64,000 nt of DNA, taken from assembly GCA_949128115.1 (NCBI GenBank), contig OX421962.1, forward strand, positions 55,283,787 through 55,347,786, given 5' to 3'. Source of the DNA: Anaspis maculata (Eukaryota; Arthropoda; Insecta; Coleoptera; Scraptiidae). The position numbers and the translations under genes were made by a program. Numbering within the stretch: the first letter of the stretch is position 1; every line of letters starts with the position of its first letter. Below are positions 46,373 through 57,877 of the stretch, piece by piece. A model generated the notes under the pieces. The model worked only from the letters and a program-made list of their open reading frames with translations. It searched no databases and was not told the origin of the DNA.

Positions 46373-46579
46373 GGAAAAGCTTTCGTATTTTCTTCTATTT
46401 TGTTCTGGTCCTTTATTGAGATTTGTTCACAAAATCAGTTAGTTCGTTCTTTTAAGCTCATATTCTATGTAATTCTTAGAAATATTAAAAATGTGAGGGA
46501 ATTTTTTTGAGTTTGTACCTTTTATTATAGCTTGGTACTTACGTGTATTTATTATTATATGTAACTATATGCCTAACAA

Positions 46580-47065
46580 ATAGGTTCATAGAATAATTAA
46601 TTTATTTAATCGATTAAGGGGTTTATTAGTAGGCAAAATATGAAGAGAGTAGAGTAAGCCTATTTCCTCGCTCTATTTTCCAAAATAAAAATTTCAAATC
46701 TGGCATCAGGCGACTTCCTGATAGATACATCTAGAAGACACCCTAAGTTCCACCAAAAACTTGATATTGATGTGTTGAATTCAACAATAGCTCAAATTTA
46801 ACCGTGATGGCGGAATTAATTCAATTTTGAGTCAATTTCACCAGTATATTTAAATCTGATTCAATGTTAAAATTTAACACAGTGTTAAGTTTTTGATGGG
46901 ACTAAGGGTGTCTTCTAGATGTATCCATCAGGAACTCGCATGCCAAATTCGAAATTTCTATTTTGAAAAATAACGCAAGGAAATAGATTTATCTACTTTC
47001 TTCATATTTTGCCTACAAATAACCCCTAGATCGATCAACTAAATTAATTTATTCATGAACCTATT
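46580..47065. mobile_element. foldback nested in the unclassified unit
   Basis: TAGGTTCATAGAATAATTAATTT pairs with AAATTAATTTATTCATGAACCTA, and GTAGGCAAAATATGAAGA with TCTTCATATTTTGCCTAC. The arms are about 185-200 bp (46580-46765 and 46887-47065). It is non-coding. Confidence 0.75.
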
Positions 47066-47437
47066 CATCAAACCAAAAACAAGTATCATTATTCAAGGAT
47101 TTTATTCATAAAATCAATGACCGGCTGTTCATTACGGTTATGACCAGGGTTCATCGATGGAATGTATAGATGATCATCGAATCAATAAATTTTCAACGTC
47201 AGTTTATGTAACTTCAACATTGCCGTTATGAACAGTTTCATTGATTCAATGAAAGGACTATCAAGCACACCTTTCATAGATATAATGAATCCAAGTAATC
47301 CCTCAAGGAAAGTTCGTCATTTAATGTTGTAACGTTCATTCCGGCAATGAATTGGTTCACTGGACCGATTTTGAAGAACTTATTCATTGAATCAATGATG
47401 TCCTTCGTTATATTTATGCTACTATTTGGTTGAGTGT

Positions 47438-49359
47438 AGCTACAAGGAAGACTAATAAGACTATGTTACGGGGTACTTGCCTAATTTTTTTTTTATTGGC
47501 TTAATCGATAGTATGGTTAAAAATATTGTACCCGTATTTTTTCTTTTTCCTAAATTCCCAAAATTGCGGCCGCAATGCGTGTTTTAAAAATATATTTGTG
47601 ACGTCACAAATATATTAGATATAGAACATAGAAGGACTCTTTTTCCTCGTTGGGTTGGCAATGATATAACGTCGCCAAGGTGCCGTTTTCAAACAACAAG
47701 ATCTGAGTCTGACTGACAACGTCAAACCGCCGACCGTAATTTCTTCCTGTGCCCTTTTTTTGCCGTTGACTGCTTTGATCGAGGCTTTGATCTACGCGGT
47801 AAGTACCTACTCGTTTTGTTCATTTCTTGTTCAACCTAACTAGTCTCTTTCTTTAGTCTTCAGTGCTGTCCACCTGAAAGCCTTTGGCATGTTTGTCACC
47901 CGTGCTCTGACCTGGCTGACCCTCAGCTTCATTTAGGATATCAGTGCGTTCCTGCTCCCCACATTTTATTTGGAGATCCATCGCGTCCTCCCCACATGGA
48001 TCTCTTGTAGCTCTAAAGTATTACCTATCCGGAATTGTATGCTAATGATGAACCTATAAAAGCTCACTGTCCATTTTCAGCCTCTTATTTCTGTGCTATT
48101 GGTGATCCTCCAGATTTTCCCCTGGAAATAAATTATCTCGACTGAGACAGTGTTATAAGAGGTTTCTGGAGTCAGTTTCTTCGAAACCTTGTTCGACTTT
48201 ATTGTCTAAATGCTCATGGTAAGAGAATTCGGTAGGAAACCGGTTTTGCGATAGCATGTTCAAAATGACAGTGTCACAGTGACATCCCCGACATTCTTGA
48301 TTATTCCATTGTCACACAGTCAGACCAACCCCACTCAAAATCCCTGTCCTGGCGCGAAGCTTTTAGGAGGATTTTTCAAATTCGTTTTTTTCTGTAGAAA
48401 ACGACGGGATTTTTGTGAAATTCTCAGTAGAGTCCCCTTATCACTCATACTAGCAATCAAAAGTATTTCCAGCTGAATCTATTCCATTGGCAAGTACCCC
48501 ATTCACGAATATTGTTTTTGAACGGTTCTCAGCAACTCAACACGCAAACTATCTGGAATACCTTGATCAAGGCCCCAAAAAAGGGGTCCATTCAAAATGA
48601 CCGTCACAAGTTTTTTTTTTAAATTGAATTCGATCAGATTTTCACATTTGAACCAAGGTTTTTTTGTGATTTTGGGTATTTCGACCACCTAAACTTGATG
48701 CTGATGCTCAATTTCATTCCTTGATGATGCGACAGGTTTCCTAGAGGATTCACAACAGCAATACAAAATGGATCACTTTTTTCTTCCAATATTTGCCACA
48801 AGTCACGATTCAGTGTTTTCAATGATAATAATAATAATTAAAAAAATCATGTTAAATGTTTTTGTTCTTCTTGACTCGTGGTCCACATAGAGCCTTCAGC
48901 ATCAAGCATCTGGACTATGTTTACTTTTCTTGTGTTTTGGCGGTGAAGAAGTGGACTGGCGATAAAATATGTGAAGACCTTTCTTTTATAGACAATAAAA
49001 CTAACAATTTCTTTGGAGGCTTTTTTCTGAAGTGCCATATTATGCTTCACGAGATAAACGCGAAAAACTGATCCCCAAGTTCTCTTCGAGGCCACAACGG
49101 CCGAAGGTCACACACTGGATTTTTGGGAACTTTTAGTATTGTAGGCTCTATGCTTCTTAACTGAGCTTATACACAGACAAAAATTCAGCTGGATTCCATT
49201 TTTGTTCGCTCTTTGTGATTTTAACGTTTGAAATTCTGGACTATAACTTAAATATCGCGAAGCACTACTAAAATACATCAGCAACAACAATATGTGATAC
49301 AACTTTTCTTGAGAAATTCATTTTTTCCAAAGAAGGCAAGAGTACAAGACACTTGCATG
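47438..49359. other. no gene recognised
   Basis: About 1.9 kb without a recognised gene, RNA or repeat family. Short open frames only. Confidence 0.4.
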
Positions 49360-49931
49360 CAGCGTCGGACTGGCAAATTTTGGCCCACCGGGCATAGAAT
49401 GGAAGTGGCCTCAAAACCAAAGTCAGTTAGCGCCCCAGCCGGTTTTTTTTCTTTTTTTTTTGAATGTTAATAAGAATAATCATAAGTAATAAAAAAAGGG
49501 AATCCACCGACCAAATTGTCGATAGCTCACAAGTTTTTGCTTGAAATACCGGGTGTTTATAAACGTCTGTGATCGCATCGCCTTTGGAATCCCCTCTCGA
49601 TCACTACAATTGCGCCTGTTACTACGTTTTTCGGCCTGACCCAAGCCTGCCGCGATCACAGTCTCTTATAAACACCCCGTACTACGATAAAGGAAACCAC
49701 GGAGGAAAGAAAAAATATTTATCATTCTAATAAACTTCAAAATTTGAAGAAACTTTAATACTCTCAACTTTCAACAAAAGTGGACCAGATTTCGGTACAA
49801 AAATTGGATGTTTCTGTGAAGACATCAAATTTGTGCAGCAATTTTTTCTAAGTGTGGACGATTTGGCCTCAAAACTGAGGATTGGCCTACCGGGCATTTG
49901 CCCGGTTGCCCGGTGGGCCAGTCCGACACTG
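49360..49931. mobile_element. hAT-type non-autonomous element, second copy
   Basis: The ends are CAGCGTCGGACTGG and CCAGTCCGACACTG, with a perfect 8-bp target duplication CTTGCATG at 49352-49359 and 49932-49939. Internal landmarks (TTTTGGCCCACCGGGCATAG, GTGGACCAGATTT-type sequence, TTGCCCGGTTGCCCGGTGG) match the copy at 18375-19599. It contains the 131-bp MITE at 49549-49679. Confidence 0.92.
49549..49679. mobile_element. 131-bp MITE nested in the hAT element
   Basis: CCGGGTGTTTATAAACGTCT and its partner CTCTTATAAACACCCCG form the ends, with TGTGATCG and CGATCACA inside them. TA flanks at 49547-49548 and 49680-49681. The other hAT copy reads GAAATATACTACGATGAAG across this site. Confidence 0.9.
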
Positions 49932-50167
49932 CTTGCATGTATATAGATGCAAGTAGAGTTAGGATCCTTATAGACAAAGGGAACTCAAATCTGGAGCTAA
50001 AAAAGTATGAAGTAAGGTTTTCAACTGTACAGGATGATCCACCGAGATTTCTTCCCCCTGTTAGAATTTTCCCGTTGGAATAAATTGGTGGGGTAAGAAA
50101 TTTGTCTCAGTCATTTCTCCCGTAGAATTCTAATTTGGCCACCAATTTTTTTTTATCTTATAGTATA

Positions 50168-50640
50168 CAGGGTGTTTCAGAAAAACTTCCTAATTTTTTT
50201 GACACCTTGAACCTAAATATTGGAAATGATGCGGTTTTTTCTTTTGAGTCCAGATATATAATTTGATATTTAAATAAGGTCATATACAGGGTGTTCATTT
50301 TCACACTTCCCACCCCAGATTTCTCATTCCCCTTTCCCCCGCCGAATTTTTTTCAAGAAAAACGCTGGGACAGGTCGATTTTTACATTGAGTGGGACATC
50401 TATAGGACACCTATTGCCGAATTCTCATCGATGAAAATCGGCCTTTTCTGGCGTTTTTCTTATAAAAAATTTGGCGGCGAGAAATCTGGGGTGTAAAGTG
50501 TAAAAGTGAACACCCTGTATATGATTTTATTCAGATATCAAATCACATATCTGGATTCAGAAAAAAAAGCCGCATCATTTCCAATAGGTATTCAGATACA
50601 AGGTGTCGGAAAAAATTTTAAGTTTTTTTAAAACACCCTG
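50168..50640. mobile_element. middle MITE of the nest
   Basis: The ends are CAGGGTGTTTCAGAAAAACT and the right-hand TTAAAACACCCTG, with TA at 50166-50167 and 50641-50642. Arms pair through GGAAATGATGCGG and CCGCATCATTTCC. The inner MITE (50287-50517) splits it. Confidence 0.85.
50287..50517. mobile_element. innermost MITE of the nest, 231 bp
   Basis: The ends are CAGGGTGTTCATTTTCACAC and GTGTAAAAGTGAACACCCTG, with TA at 50285-50286 and 50518-50519. Arms pair through CCCCAGATTTCTC and GAGAAATCTGGGG. It is non-coding. Confidence 0.88.
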
Positions 50641-50944
50641 TATACTATTTAAGATACAAAAAATTCTGGTGTCCAAATTTGAATTCTACGGAAAAAATGG
50701 TTGGGAAAATTTTTTTTCCCCACCAATTTATTTCAACAGGAAAAATTCTGACAGGGGGGGGGGGGAATCTCGGTGGATCACCCTGTACAAAAAGACAAAA
50801 CCAAGAGCAATTCCAAGATCCTTGCAAAAGACCTAGAATTTTTTTTTATAGTTTCGTCATTTTACTTTCTCGACCCCCCACCAACATGGAAGGGAAAGTA
50901 TTGTAATCGTGCAGGAAAAAACTTTTAAGGATTTCACCGAATAT

Positions 50945-51440
50945 CCATTTCCAAAATGATGTCTGTCTGTAGGTGGGTGAATGGGTGTGTGGGTGTGTGT
51001 GTCTGTAATCTCTCACGATAACTGCCGAATCGTTGACCTGATCGACTTGAAATTTGGTATGCGGACATTGTTGGTTCATGGAATGAGCCCATTAGTTTTT
51101 GGCTGTCATCTGTCGAACAGAACTGTCATTATCAACAAATGTCAGGAGCTATATCACACGGAACTCGACTTGCAATATGACGTTTGAAAGTCCTTGAAAA
51201 AGTGTATTTAGAGTAGTTAAAGGTATTGCTCTATGTGTCATCTGTCAAATAATAAAAAATTTCAAAACTCAAAACTTCACCATTTAATTATTCAATTCAA
51301 ATGAATTCAATATTCAATTCAATATATTTATTGTTCCTTCGGTATTACACCATGAACAAAAAAACAAACAGGGTAAGATGATTATTCAAAATCTATCCGA
51401 TGGATTGGAACCAAATTTGGCAAGAAGCAACAAGTCACGA
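50945..51440 (-). repeat. R-A repeat, partial copy
   Basis: The reverse complement matches 61900-62260: AAATGATGTCTGTCTG, GATAACTGCCGAA, GACTTGAAATTTGGTATGCG, ATCTGTCAAATAATA. A GTGTGT tract is at about 50983-51003. Confidence 0.7.
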
Positions 51441-51691
51441 AAATCTGTCATCATCTCCCGGTCTATTAGTTTTTGAATAAAAACAATGACTGAAGAGAGA
51501 GTTGCGCTTAGGTAGGTAATTGATGTGGGCTGACTATTTCACATTTCAGATTTTGGTTCAACTAGGTGCAATGTGCAATCCAAGGCAAGAATCTTTAAGC
51601 TTTCCTGAGTGGTACCTTTGATTTCGAGAATAATAGTCAGGGGGCATAGGGTCAAAAAAGGCTTGGCCGTATGCAACTTCGTGAAGATATA

Positions 51692-52772
51692 CAGGGTGAT
51701 CATTTGAAAACTATCCACCTGCAATAACTCCCGATTTCTAGTGAAAATGTCTTCGAGCAAAAACAGGTCGATTTTTATATCGAGGGGGACATCAAAAACA
51801 TACATTAGCGATTTTCTATCTTTAGCCCCCTCGCCCCCACCTATCCCAACTTTGAAATTTCAAAGCCTATTTTGCGATAAATTCAACAGAATTAAATTCT
51901 CTTTCTAAAAAAATATTTCCAAAATTTTCAACTCCACCCCTCTTCCCCCCTAAATTCTTTGAGTGTCCAATCAAATATTCTTGACCTCTTAGTTCTCTTC
52001 AATGCAGTCAACGTCATCCTGCACAGCATCGAAAGAGAAATTTTCTATGGATAATGTGCCACCCAAATTCACCCCCTCGCTCCCCCCTCCTCACCTTAAA
52101 AATCTGAAATGACAATACCTACTTTGTGATACATCAAATCAAAGGGAATTGAATTCTCTCCCTGAACACAATTTTTTCGAAATTTTTAAAACCCCCGTTT
52201 TCCTACTAAAATACCTCAAATGTCTAGTTAAATTGAGGAGGGGTTGAAAATTTACAAAAAATTGTTTTTGAAGAGAGAATTCAATTTCCTTTAATTTGTT
52301 GTATCACAAAGTGGGTGGTATTTTGTTAAATTTTGAAGTTGAGGTGGGGGAGAGCAATGAGATCAATTTGGGTGGCACTTTTTTCACCGAAAATTCTCTA
52401 CTTCGGAGCTATTCATGATGATGCTGACTAAACTGAAGAGAATTGAGGGGTCCAGAATATTGAAAGGGACATCCAGAGAATTTTAAGGGAGAAGGGGGAT
52501 AGAATTAAAATTTTTGAGAATATTTTTTTCAAAAAGAGAATTCAATTTTCTTCAATTTGATGTATCGCAAGGTAAGTAGTGTCATTTAAAATTTTATTTT
52601 TGGGATGGGTGAGGGTGAGGGGGCTGAAGATAGAAATTTGTCAATGTATGTTTTAGATGTCCCCTTTATATAATTCACAAATATATTTTATATTATATAT
52701 AATATTTATATATAAATATTGACTAGGAATCGGGAGTTATTGCAGGTGGATAGTTTTCAAATGATTACCCGG
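51692..52772. mobile_element. 1.08-kb foldback (element A) nested in the left arm
   Basis: The ends are CAGGGTGATCATTTGAAAAC and GTTTTCAAATGATTACCCGG. TA lies at 51690-51691 and 52773-52774. The empty site is seen in the other arm (AAGATATATAGAGTTATGTC, read in reverse). Further paired landmarks are TCCACCTGCAATAACTCCCG and its complement. Its centre is rich in repeated TTCAATTT/AATTGAATTC blocks. Confidence 0.88.
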
Positions 52773-53342
52773 TATAGAAATATGTCCTAATCGATTCCTG
52801 GGCGATCAAGGACCATGAAAAATTATGGTGGTATATTGACATCTGCTGCAGGCAAATATGGTGGAGGCGCCAAAATGAGCTTCATCTGGTAATAAGAAAC
52901 TGGCTGTAGCTCGTTTGTTTTTCAACGGATTTTAACATCTAGAACGTAATTTTGTGAACAAAAAAATTCTCTTCTTATTTCATACCTAAATTTATAAACG
53001 TCACTTCGGGAAACTGTCAAAATTGTCTTTATAAGATATGCTAAATTCCGGCCTTTTTTGAAGTTATCTGATATTTTTGAAACTTGGCAGTATTATAGAT
53101 CTTAAGGTGCTTTTTCCGAATTTGCACATTTTTATTTAGGAAATTTGCGGTTTTGGCCGCCATATTGGAAAGATGGCGCCCAAAAAACAGTTTTTTGTCA
53201 ATATCTTCATTTCAGCCAATGTGAGGTAGAAGCGTTTGTATGCGAATGGAAGCTTATTCAATTCTCTACAATTTGACACCTTACTTGTATACGTGCTACT
53301 TCCGGTTCTTGGGTTATTGCTTCTAGAACTTCCTGAAGCATC

Positions 53343-53506
53343 AACTTTTGTCATCCAATTAGCATGGCAAGTTGATCTTAGCTCCACGTGGCAGTCAAAG
53401 TAACCATAAATAATGATAAGTTGTAACTTTTGTCATCCAATCAGCATGGCAAGTTGATCTTAGCTCCACGTGGCAGTCAAAGTAACCATAAATAATGATA
53501 AGTTGT
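53343..53506. repeat. 82-bp tandem duplication, two units
   Basis: AACTTTTGTCATCCAATTAG starts at 53343 and again at 53425. Apart from one T/C difference (AATTAGC against AATCAGC) the units look identical through to GATAAGTTGT. The opposite arm has one unit-equivalent, so the duplication came after the hairpin formed and is recent. Confidence 0.9.
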
Positions 53507-53564
53507 CAACCAGAGACCATTAATATCTAGAAAATCAATCATGGTAACGGGTGTTATGCAACTA

Positions 53565-53917
53565 CAGGGTGAACTCAAAGGGAAAATTGACTTTGAAAAG
53601 GTATAGCTTGAGAACCGTAAGTCGCACATGAGTGATTCATATGTCAAATTTTAGAGAATTCAATAGACCTCCACTTCCGATATGAATCCTAAAATTTCAT
53701 GAGAAATTTTCCGAAAATTTCCCAAAAATGTTTTTTTGGGCGCCATCTTTTCAAAATTTAGGCCAGAACAGCAGAGATACGGAGTGGAAAGTGAATATTG
53801 TGGATGATAACCCCAAATTTCATCATAATAATGAGTTTCGAATGTATCTGATATCCTTCAAATGCTATATTACCTTTATTTCTTTCTAAAGTCAGTTTGC
53901 TTCCACAGTTCACCCTG
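53565..53917. mobile_element. 353-bp MITE (element B) near the foldback apex
   Basis: It starts CAGGGTGAACTCAAAG and ends GCTTCCACAGTTCACCCTG, with TA at 53563-53564 and 53918-53919. Internally it shares TTTTTTGGGCGCCATCTTTT and AAGAACCGTAA-CGCACATGA-type sequence with the surrounding foldback, so the two families are related. Confidence 0.8.
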
Positions 53918-54690
53918 TAATTACACAATTAACATCACCATGATCGATTTTCTAAATTTTTATTGTCTATAGTTGATGGCCAAGAGCTATTTATGGTTAA
54001 TTTGCTTACTACATGACGGTGGCATCAATTTAACGTGCTGATGTGATGCCGGAAGTTGATGCCCCCAGAAGTTCTGAAAGCTCTAACTCAAGAACCGTAA
54101 ATCGCACATGAATGACTGATATGTCAAATTGAAGAAATTTTAATGGGCTTTCCTCCGCATACACACGTTCCAATCTTGAGTCAGGTGAATTCAAGATATT
54201 GACAAAAAACTGTTTTTTGGGCGCCATCGTTTCAATAAGGCGGCCAAAACGGAAAAGATACAAAGTGGAAAAGTAGAAATTCGGAAAGGGCACCTCCAGA
54301 TCTATGATACTGCCAGGTTTCAAGAATATCGAATAACCTTCAAAAACCGGCTGAATTTAGCATATCTTATGGAGACAATTTTGACTGATTCACGAAATGA
54401 CGTTTGTGAATTTAGGTATGAAATAAGAAGAGAATTTTTTTTGTCTACAAAATGACGTTCCAGATGCCAAAATCCGTTGAAAAACAAATGAGCTACAGCC
54501 AGTTTCTTATTACCAGATGTAGCCCATTTTGGCGCCTCCACCATATTTGCCTGCAGTAGATGCCAATATTCCACCATAATTTTTCATGGTCCTTGATCCT
54601 CCAGGAATCGATCAAGACATAACTCTATATATCTTCACGAAGCTGCACACGGCATGACCTATGCCCCCATACTATAAGGCCTTTTGAATT

Positions 54691-56599
54691 CATTCTGATC
54701 CCAGATCCCATAGTTAAATTACGAGAAGGTTCTATTTACAAGACTGCAGGGAAAATTTGTGCTTGCGTATTACCGTGACGAAGTTCTATATCTGTTGTTC
54801 TAGATAATACAAAGTTCTAAGTGTAAAATTTAATGTAATGTTACGAGTTTCGGATAATTTATCGAGGGAGATAGAATCAATGGAGGAACTCCTATCAGAA
54901 TCAGTCCGATATTATTAATATTAAATAATAATAAACCAGGATAATAAAACATACCGGCTTCAGTATAAATTTTCGCTAAAATTTTGAATGTTGATCAACA
55001 GTAGTTGAATAAGACATAATTCTTTTGTTGAAATAACTATGTAGGGAGACAGCTAGCATCACATTCCAGATTATTATTGCAGTAGATACGTGATACGTAT
55101 AGGTATAAATATTATGGGAATGACTGAATAATAGGTATAATTTTCATGACGCAATTAATGTAAGAGCTACCTGGATGCTCATTAATGACTACACCTGTAC
55201 AGGTCTCGCAGGCTTTCAATGAATAAAATTTTGCAATATCATTGCTCGATCACTGTTGAGGTAGGTATACCGGGAACTGAAAGCCTATCTGAAAAGGTCT
55301 TTTTTCTTATTTATTTGTTTTGGCATTTGGTATTTCCTTCGTTGCTTTTCATCAAATAAAATTCACCTCCGAATTTGGGAGACGTGATTAATTCGAATAA
55401 TATCTTTACGTTTGAATCATGTCCGACAAAAATGCTCCCCACGTGAATAATTTGACCGGATGCGCCTAGATGAGATGGGAGATGCCATCGCACATGCGCG
55501 AACTTTGCATGTGAGTGCTGTTATGCTCGTCATTTTATCTAAAAAATCACAAAATTGTAAAATAAAAGCTTCCACTCAGGCATAAATACATATAAAACTC
55601 CGATATAGGAGAACATCAAAATAATAAGGGATGTGCCTGTGTGATTCAGTCTTGGATGGAAGCGAATCAGCAGACGTTTTGCATGTGGACGCCTGATGAA
55701 TATTAACAGGAGCGGTCGTCTCTACCCTGTATCTACCCCCATTTAGTTGTAACTCGAGTTTACCCTATCCGCAAATTCAATTCACCGTTTTCAAATCCGC
55801 AACTTCACACTTAAACCTGGAGCGACGAAATCAAAGCACCGCATAATTTTACATACCTACCTATCTCCAGAAAAATGTGGTCTTTTATCATTTGTATGGG
55901 AAATGTATGGTTGAATTTAAGTTTGTTGGTATATTCCCAATTCTCAAATTTTTGATGTAATTTTTGTTATTGCAAGAGATCAAATTTGCCGTCGCCTCTG
56001 TATCGGGGTTGCTTTATAAAACAAACACAGCGGTTGGATATCCAGCGGCTCTCCGATATACTATATTCTGTCAGAGCGCTGGGAGCGCACCAGGTGTCTA
56101 CAAACGGAGTTAATACTAAACCATAACATCATACGCGAACTCCACTTTTATAATCTGATTTAGCGCCGGATTATTTGAATATTTATATACATAAAATGTG
56201 AATAGAACGCCGCCTGGTGCATTAACAACTTTTCAGAACCCAGATATTTTATGATGGAAATATGCATCCGCATACCCGCTCAACTTTTACATCTCACACC
56301 CAAATGCAAAATTGATGATACTAAAACACTAGCATTATTATAACGTTGGTAGGTGGTACCTGCAAAGGACCAAAACTAAGTGCAACGTCCAAAGCTGTTC
56401 CTAATGTGCATCAAGATATAAATTTTTAAGGTTAGAAATAGTACATCTATCTATTGAAAGAGACTTTCGCAAGAGGAAAAGTAATGTAAACGTTTGAAAA
56501 ATAGTTACATCATTCATGTCAGCTTTTTGGTTTTATCCTTATCAGGCGTCTTTCCAGTCTCGTTTCAGTATAGTTTCCACCAGTTGGTCTCTTTTATCC
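54691..56599. other. no gene recognised
   Basis: About 1.9 kb with no recognised gene or repeat. Confidence 0.4.
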
Positions 56600-57312
56600 A
56601 GACAACAGAGAAACATCATTCTGGAAATGGTCTTAATCGCCTTGGGGGACCACAGAATAGATAGATCTCTTGGCTTATTCCATGCATCTTGTCCTACAAT
56701 GTCATATTTTGGGGTAGTGCCGTCGGCGCCAGTAGAGTGTTCAAAACTCAAAAGCGGATGATTCGCACTATTTTCAACTTGGGTCCCTTTACATCCTGTA
56801 GAGAAACTTTTCAAAAAAATGGACTTTCAACTTTCCCGGCCATCTACATTTTCAAGGTTGTTTTGTTTTGTCAGGGCGAACATGTCGAAATTCGACAGAA
56901 ACGGTCAATTCCATTCATACTCCACCAGGTCTGTGGACAAATTGAGCACGACGCTGCATAGAACATCGGCATATAAAAGGTCCGCAGCATACGCTGGCGT
57001 CAGATTTTACAATGGGCTTCCCGATGCCATTCGAAATATTGAAAGCCCGAACCTCTTTAAAAAGCGATTGAGGGACTTCTTAGACGACAGATGCATTTAT
57101 GCATCGAATGAACTTCTGTTGGGTCGCTGACCTACCAAGATGGGTGGCTTTTTGTTGGTGACTGATGGTCTGACCGACTGTTTCAATTATATGTTGTTTG
57201 TACTAATCGTTATGTGATGTAGTTTACTTTTTTTATATTGACAAATCCTACACCTACTACTATGTAGCCAATAAGAAAAAAAAGAATTTGATTTGATTTG
57301 ATTTGATTTGAC
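56600..57312 (+). mobile_element. 3' end of a second LINE, with GATTT tail
   Basis: It contains the ORF2 C-terminal pseudogene (about 56670-57130), a short 3' UTR, and a tail of about five GATTT units ending near 57312. 56600-56645 (AACATCATTCTGGAAATGGT, then CTTAATCGCCTTGG) matches the end of the R-A repeat at 62236-62273. The 5' truncation point is uncertain and no target duplication was identified. Confidence 0.7.
56670..57130 (+). pseudogene. LINE ORF2 C-terminus, frameshifted
   Basis: The first frame gives SYNVIFWGSAVGASRVFKTQ and KRMIRTIFNLGPFTSCRETF, then LSTFPAIYIFKVVLF. The frame then shifts by one near 56865-56880 to continue as VRANMSKFDRNGQFHSYSTR, YAGVRFYNGLPDAIRN and FKKRLRDFLDD, with a stop at 57130. 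This order (YGxIFWG, QKRxIR, SCRxxFxxLxILxxPxxYIF, HxYxTR, GxxxYNxLP, FKxxLxxFL) is the familiar post-RT C-terminal region of insect jockey/CR1-like LINEs (family knowledge). It lacks the RT core and carries a frameshift. Confidence 0.85.
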
Positions 57313-57339
57313 TTCCATTGTCATTCCGGTATATTCCAG

Positions 57340-57600
57340 CATTGGCCGGCAGTCTATTCGCGAAAGCTTAGAAGGAGTCCATCGGCTTGCGAATATTCCG
57401 GAACGCTCTCAAACGGTTCCTCCGCCAATTATACGGGTCTGTGATGGCATATTCCCTAGTCGGAATCTCCAACGAATATCGTAACTTTCTTGGAAACAGT
57501 AGGCTTAAAGAAAAATCAACGCGCCATCAGAAGGCTCCGTCATATTTTATCAACCCCGTCGTTAACACTTCCCATGTGCCTGAGACTTGGAATCTACTCT
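57340..57600. repeat. dispersed repeat fragment
   Basis: GGCCGGCAGTCTATTCGCGA near 57346 recurs near 490 as GGTCGGCAGTCTATTCGCGA. Nothing else is recognisable. Confidence 0.4.
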
Positions 57601-57619
57601 GGTCTTGTGTAGCCATTCT

Positions 57620-57853
57620 ATTATGTGTATCGCAGAGATAAGCAGTTTCGAAATGAAAGCGGAAATAATAAGAAATAAACACAAATTGAGACAAGTAAAG
57701 GGAACTGCCGTATTTGTTAATCATGACCTGACCAAACGCGAGAGAACAATTCAAAAAATGATTCAAGAAAAAGCAGATGACGAGAAAAAACAAGGCAACC
57801 ATGTAAAAATTGGGTATCAAAAAATTATAGTCAACGGAAAAAAATCCATTTGA
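57620..57853 (+). pseudogene. LINE ORF1 C-terminal region
   Basis: The frame ending at 57853 contains EIIRNKHKLRQVKGTAVFVN, HDLTKRERTIQKMIQEKADD and GNHVKIGYQKIIVNGK. The pattern 'KGTxIYIxxDLTxxERxIQxxIRxxAxxEKxxGKxVKIGYxKIxIxG' is a well-known insect LINE motif found just upstream of the endonuclease ORF (family knowledge). The N-terminal part is missing. A SINE follows 25 bp after the stop and separates it from the endonuclease piece at 58200-58622. Confidence 0.8.
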
Positions 57854-57877
57854 AACAATAATACAAAAAAAAAATGA

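Larger units (their letters stand above)
44956..47437. mobile_element. unclassified transposon-like unit with TCATTGA-motif arrays at both ends
   Basis: The outer ends are ACACTCAAAAAATTATTG and (reverse) ACACTCAACCAAATAG, a short terminal inverted repeat of 8-10 bp. Just inside each end (44956-45375 and about 47090-47437) lie many copies of imperfect ATTCATTGA / TCAATGA words, often as the inverted pair TTCATTGATTCAATGA, spaced at about 20-45 bp. Between them sit a degraded multi-exon gene (45596-46372) and a smaller foldback (46580-47065). No target duplication was seen. The plan suggests a DNA transposon with subterminal binding-site arrays, but the superfamily is unknown to me. Confidence 0.5.
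50030..50785. mobile_element. outer MITE of a three-deep nest
   Basis: The ends are CAGGATGATCCACCGAGATT and AATCTCGGTGGATCACCCTG, with TA at 50028-50029 and 50786-50787. Arms continue through CCTGTTAGAATTTTCC and TAAATTGGTGGGG. The middle MITE (50168-50640) lies near its centre. Confidence 0.85.
51605..54690. mobile_element. composite foldback with two nested elements
   Basis: The left arm (51605-about 53562) and right arm (53920-about 54690) pair over their length: CTTCGTGAAGATATA, GGACCATGAAAAATTATGGT, ATGGCGCCCAAAAAACAG and AGAAAATC-ATCATGGT each find their reverse complement opposite. The left arm also holds element A (51692-52772) and an 82-bp tandem duplication; element B (53565-53917) sits near the apex. 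The outer tips are not resolved. No transposase was seen. Confidence 0.8.
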
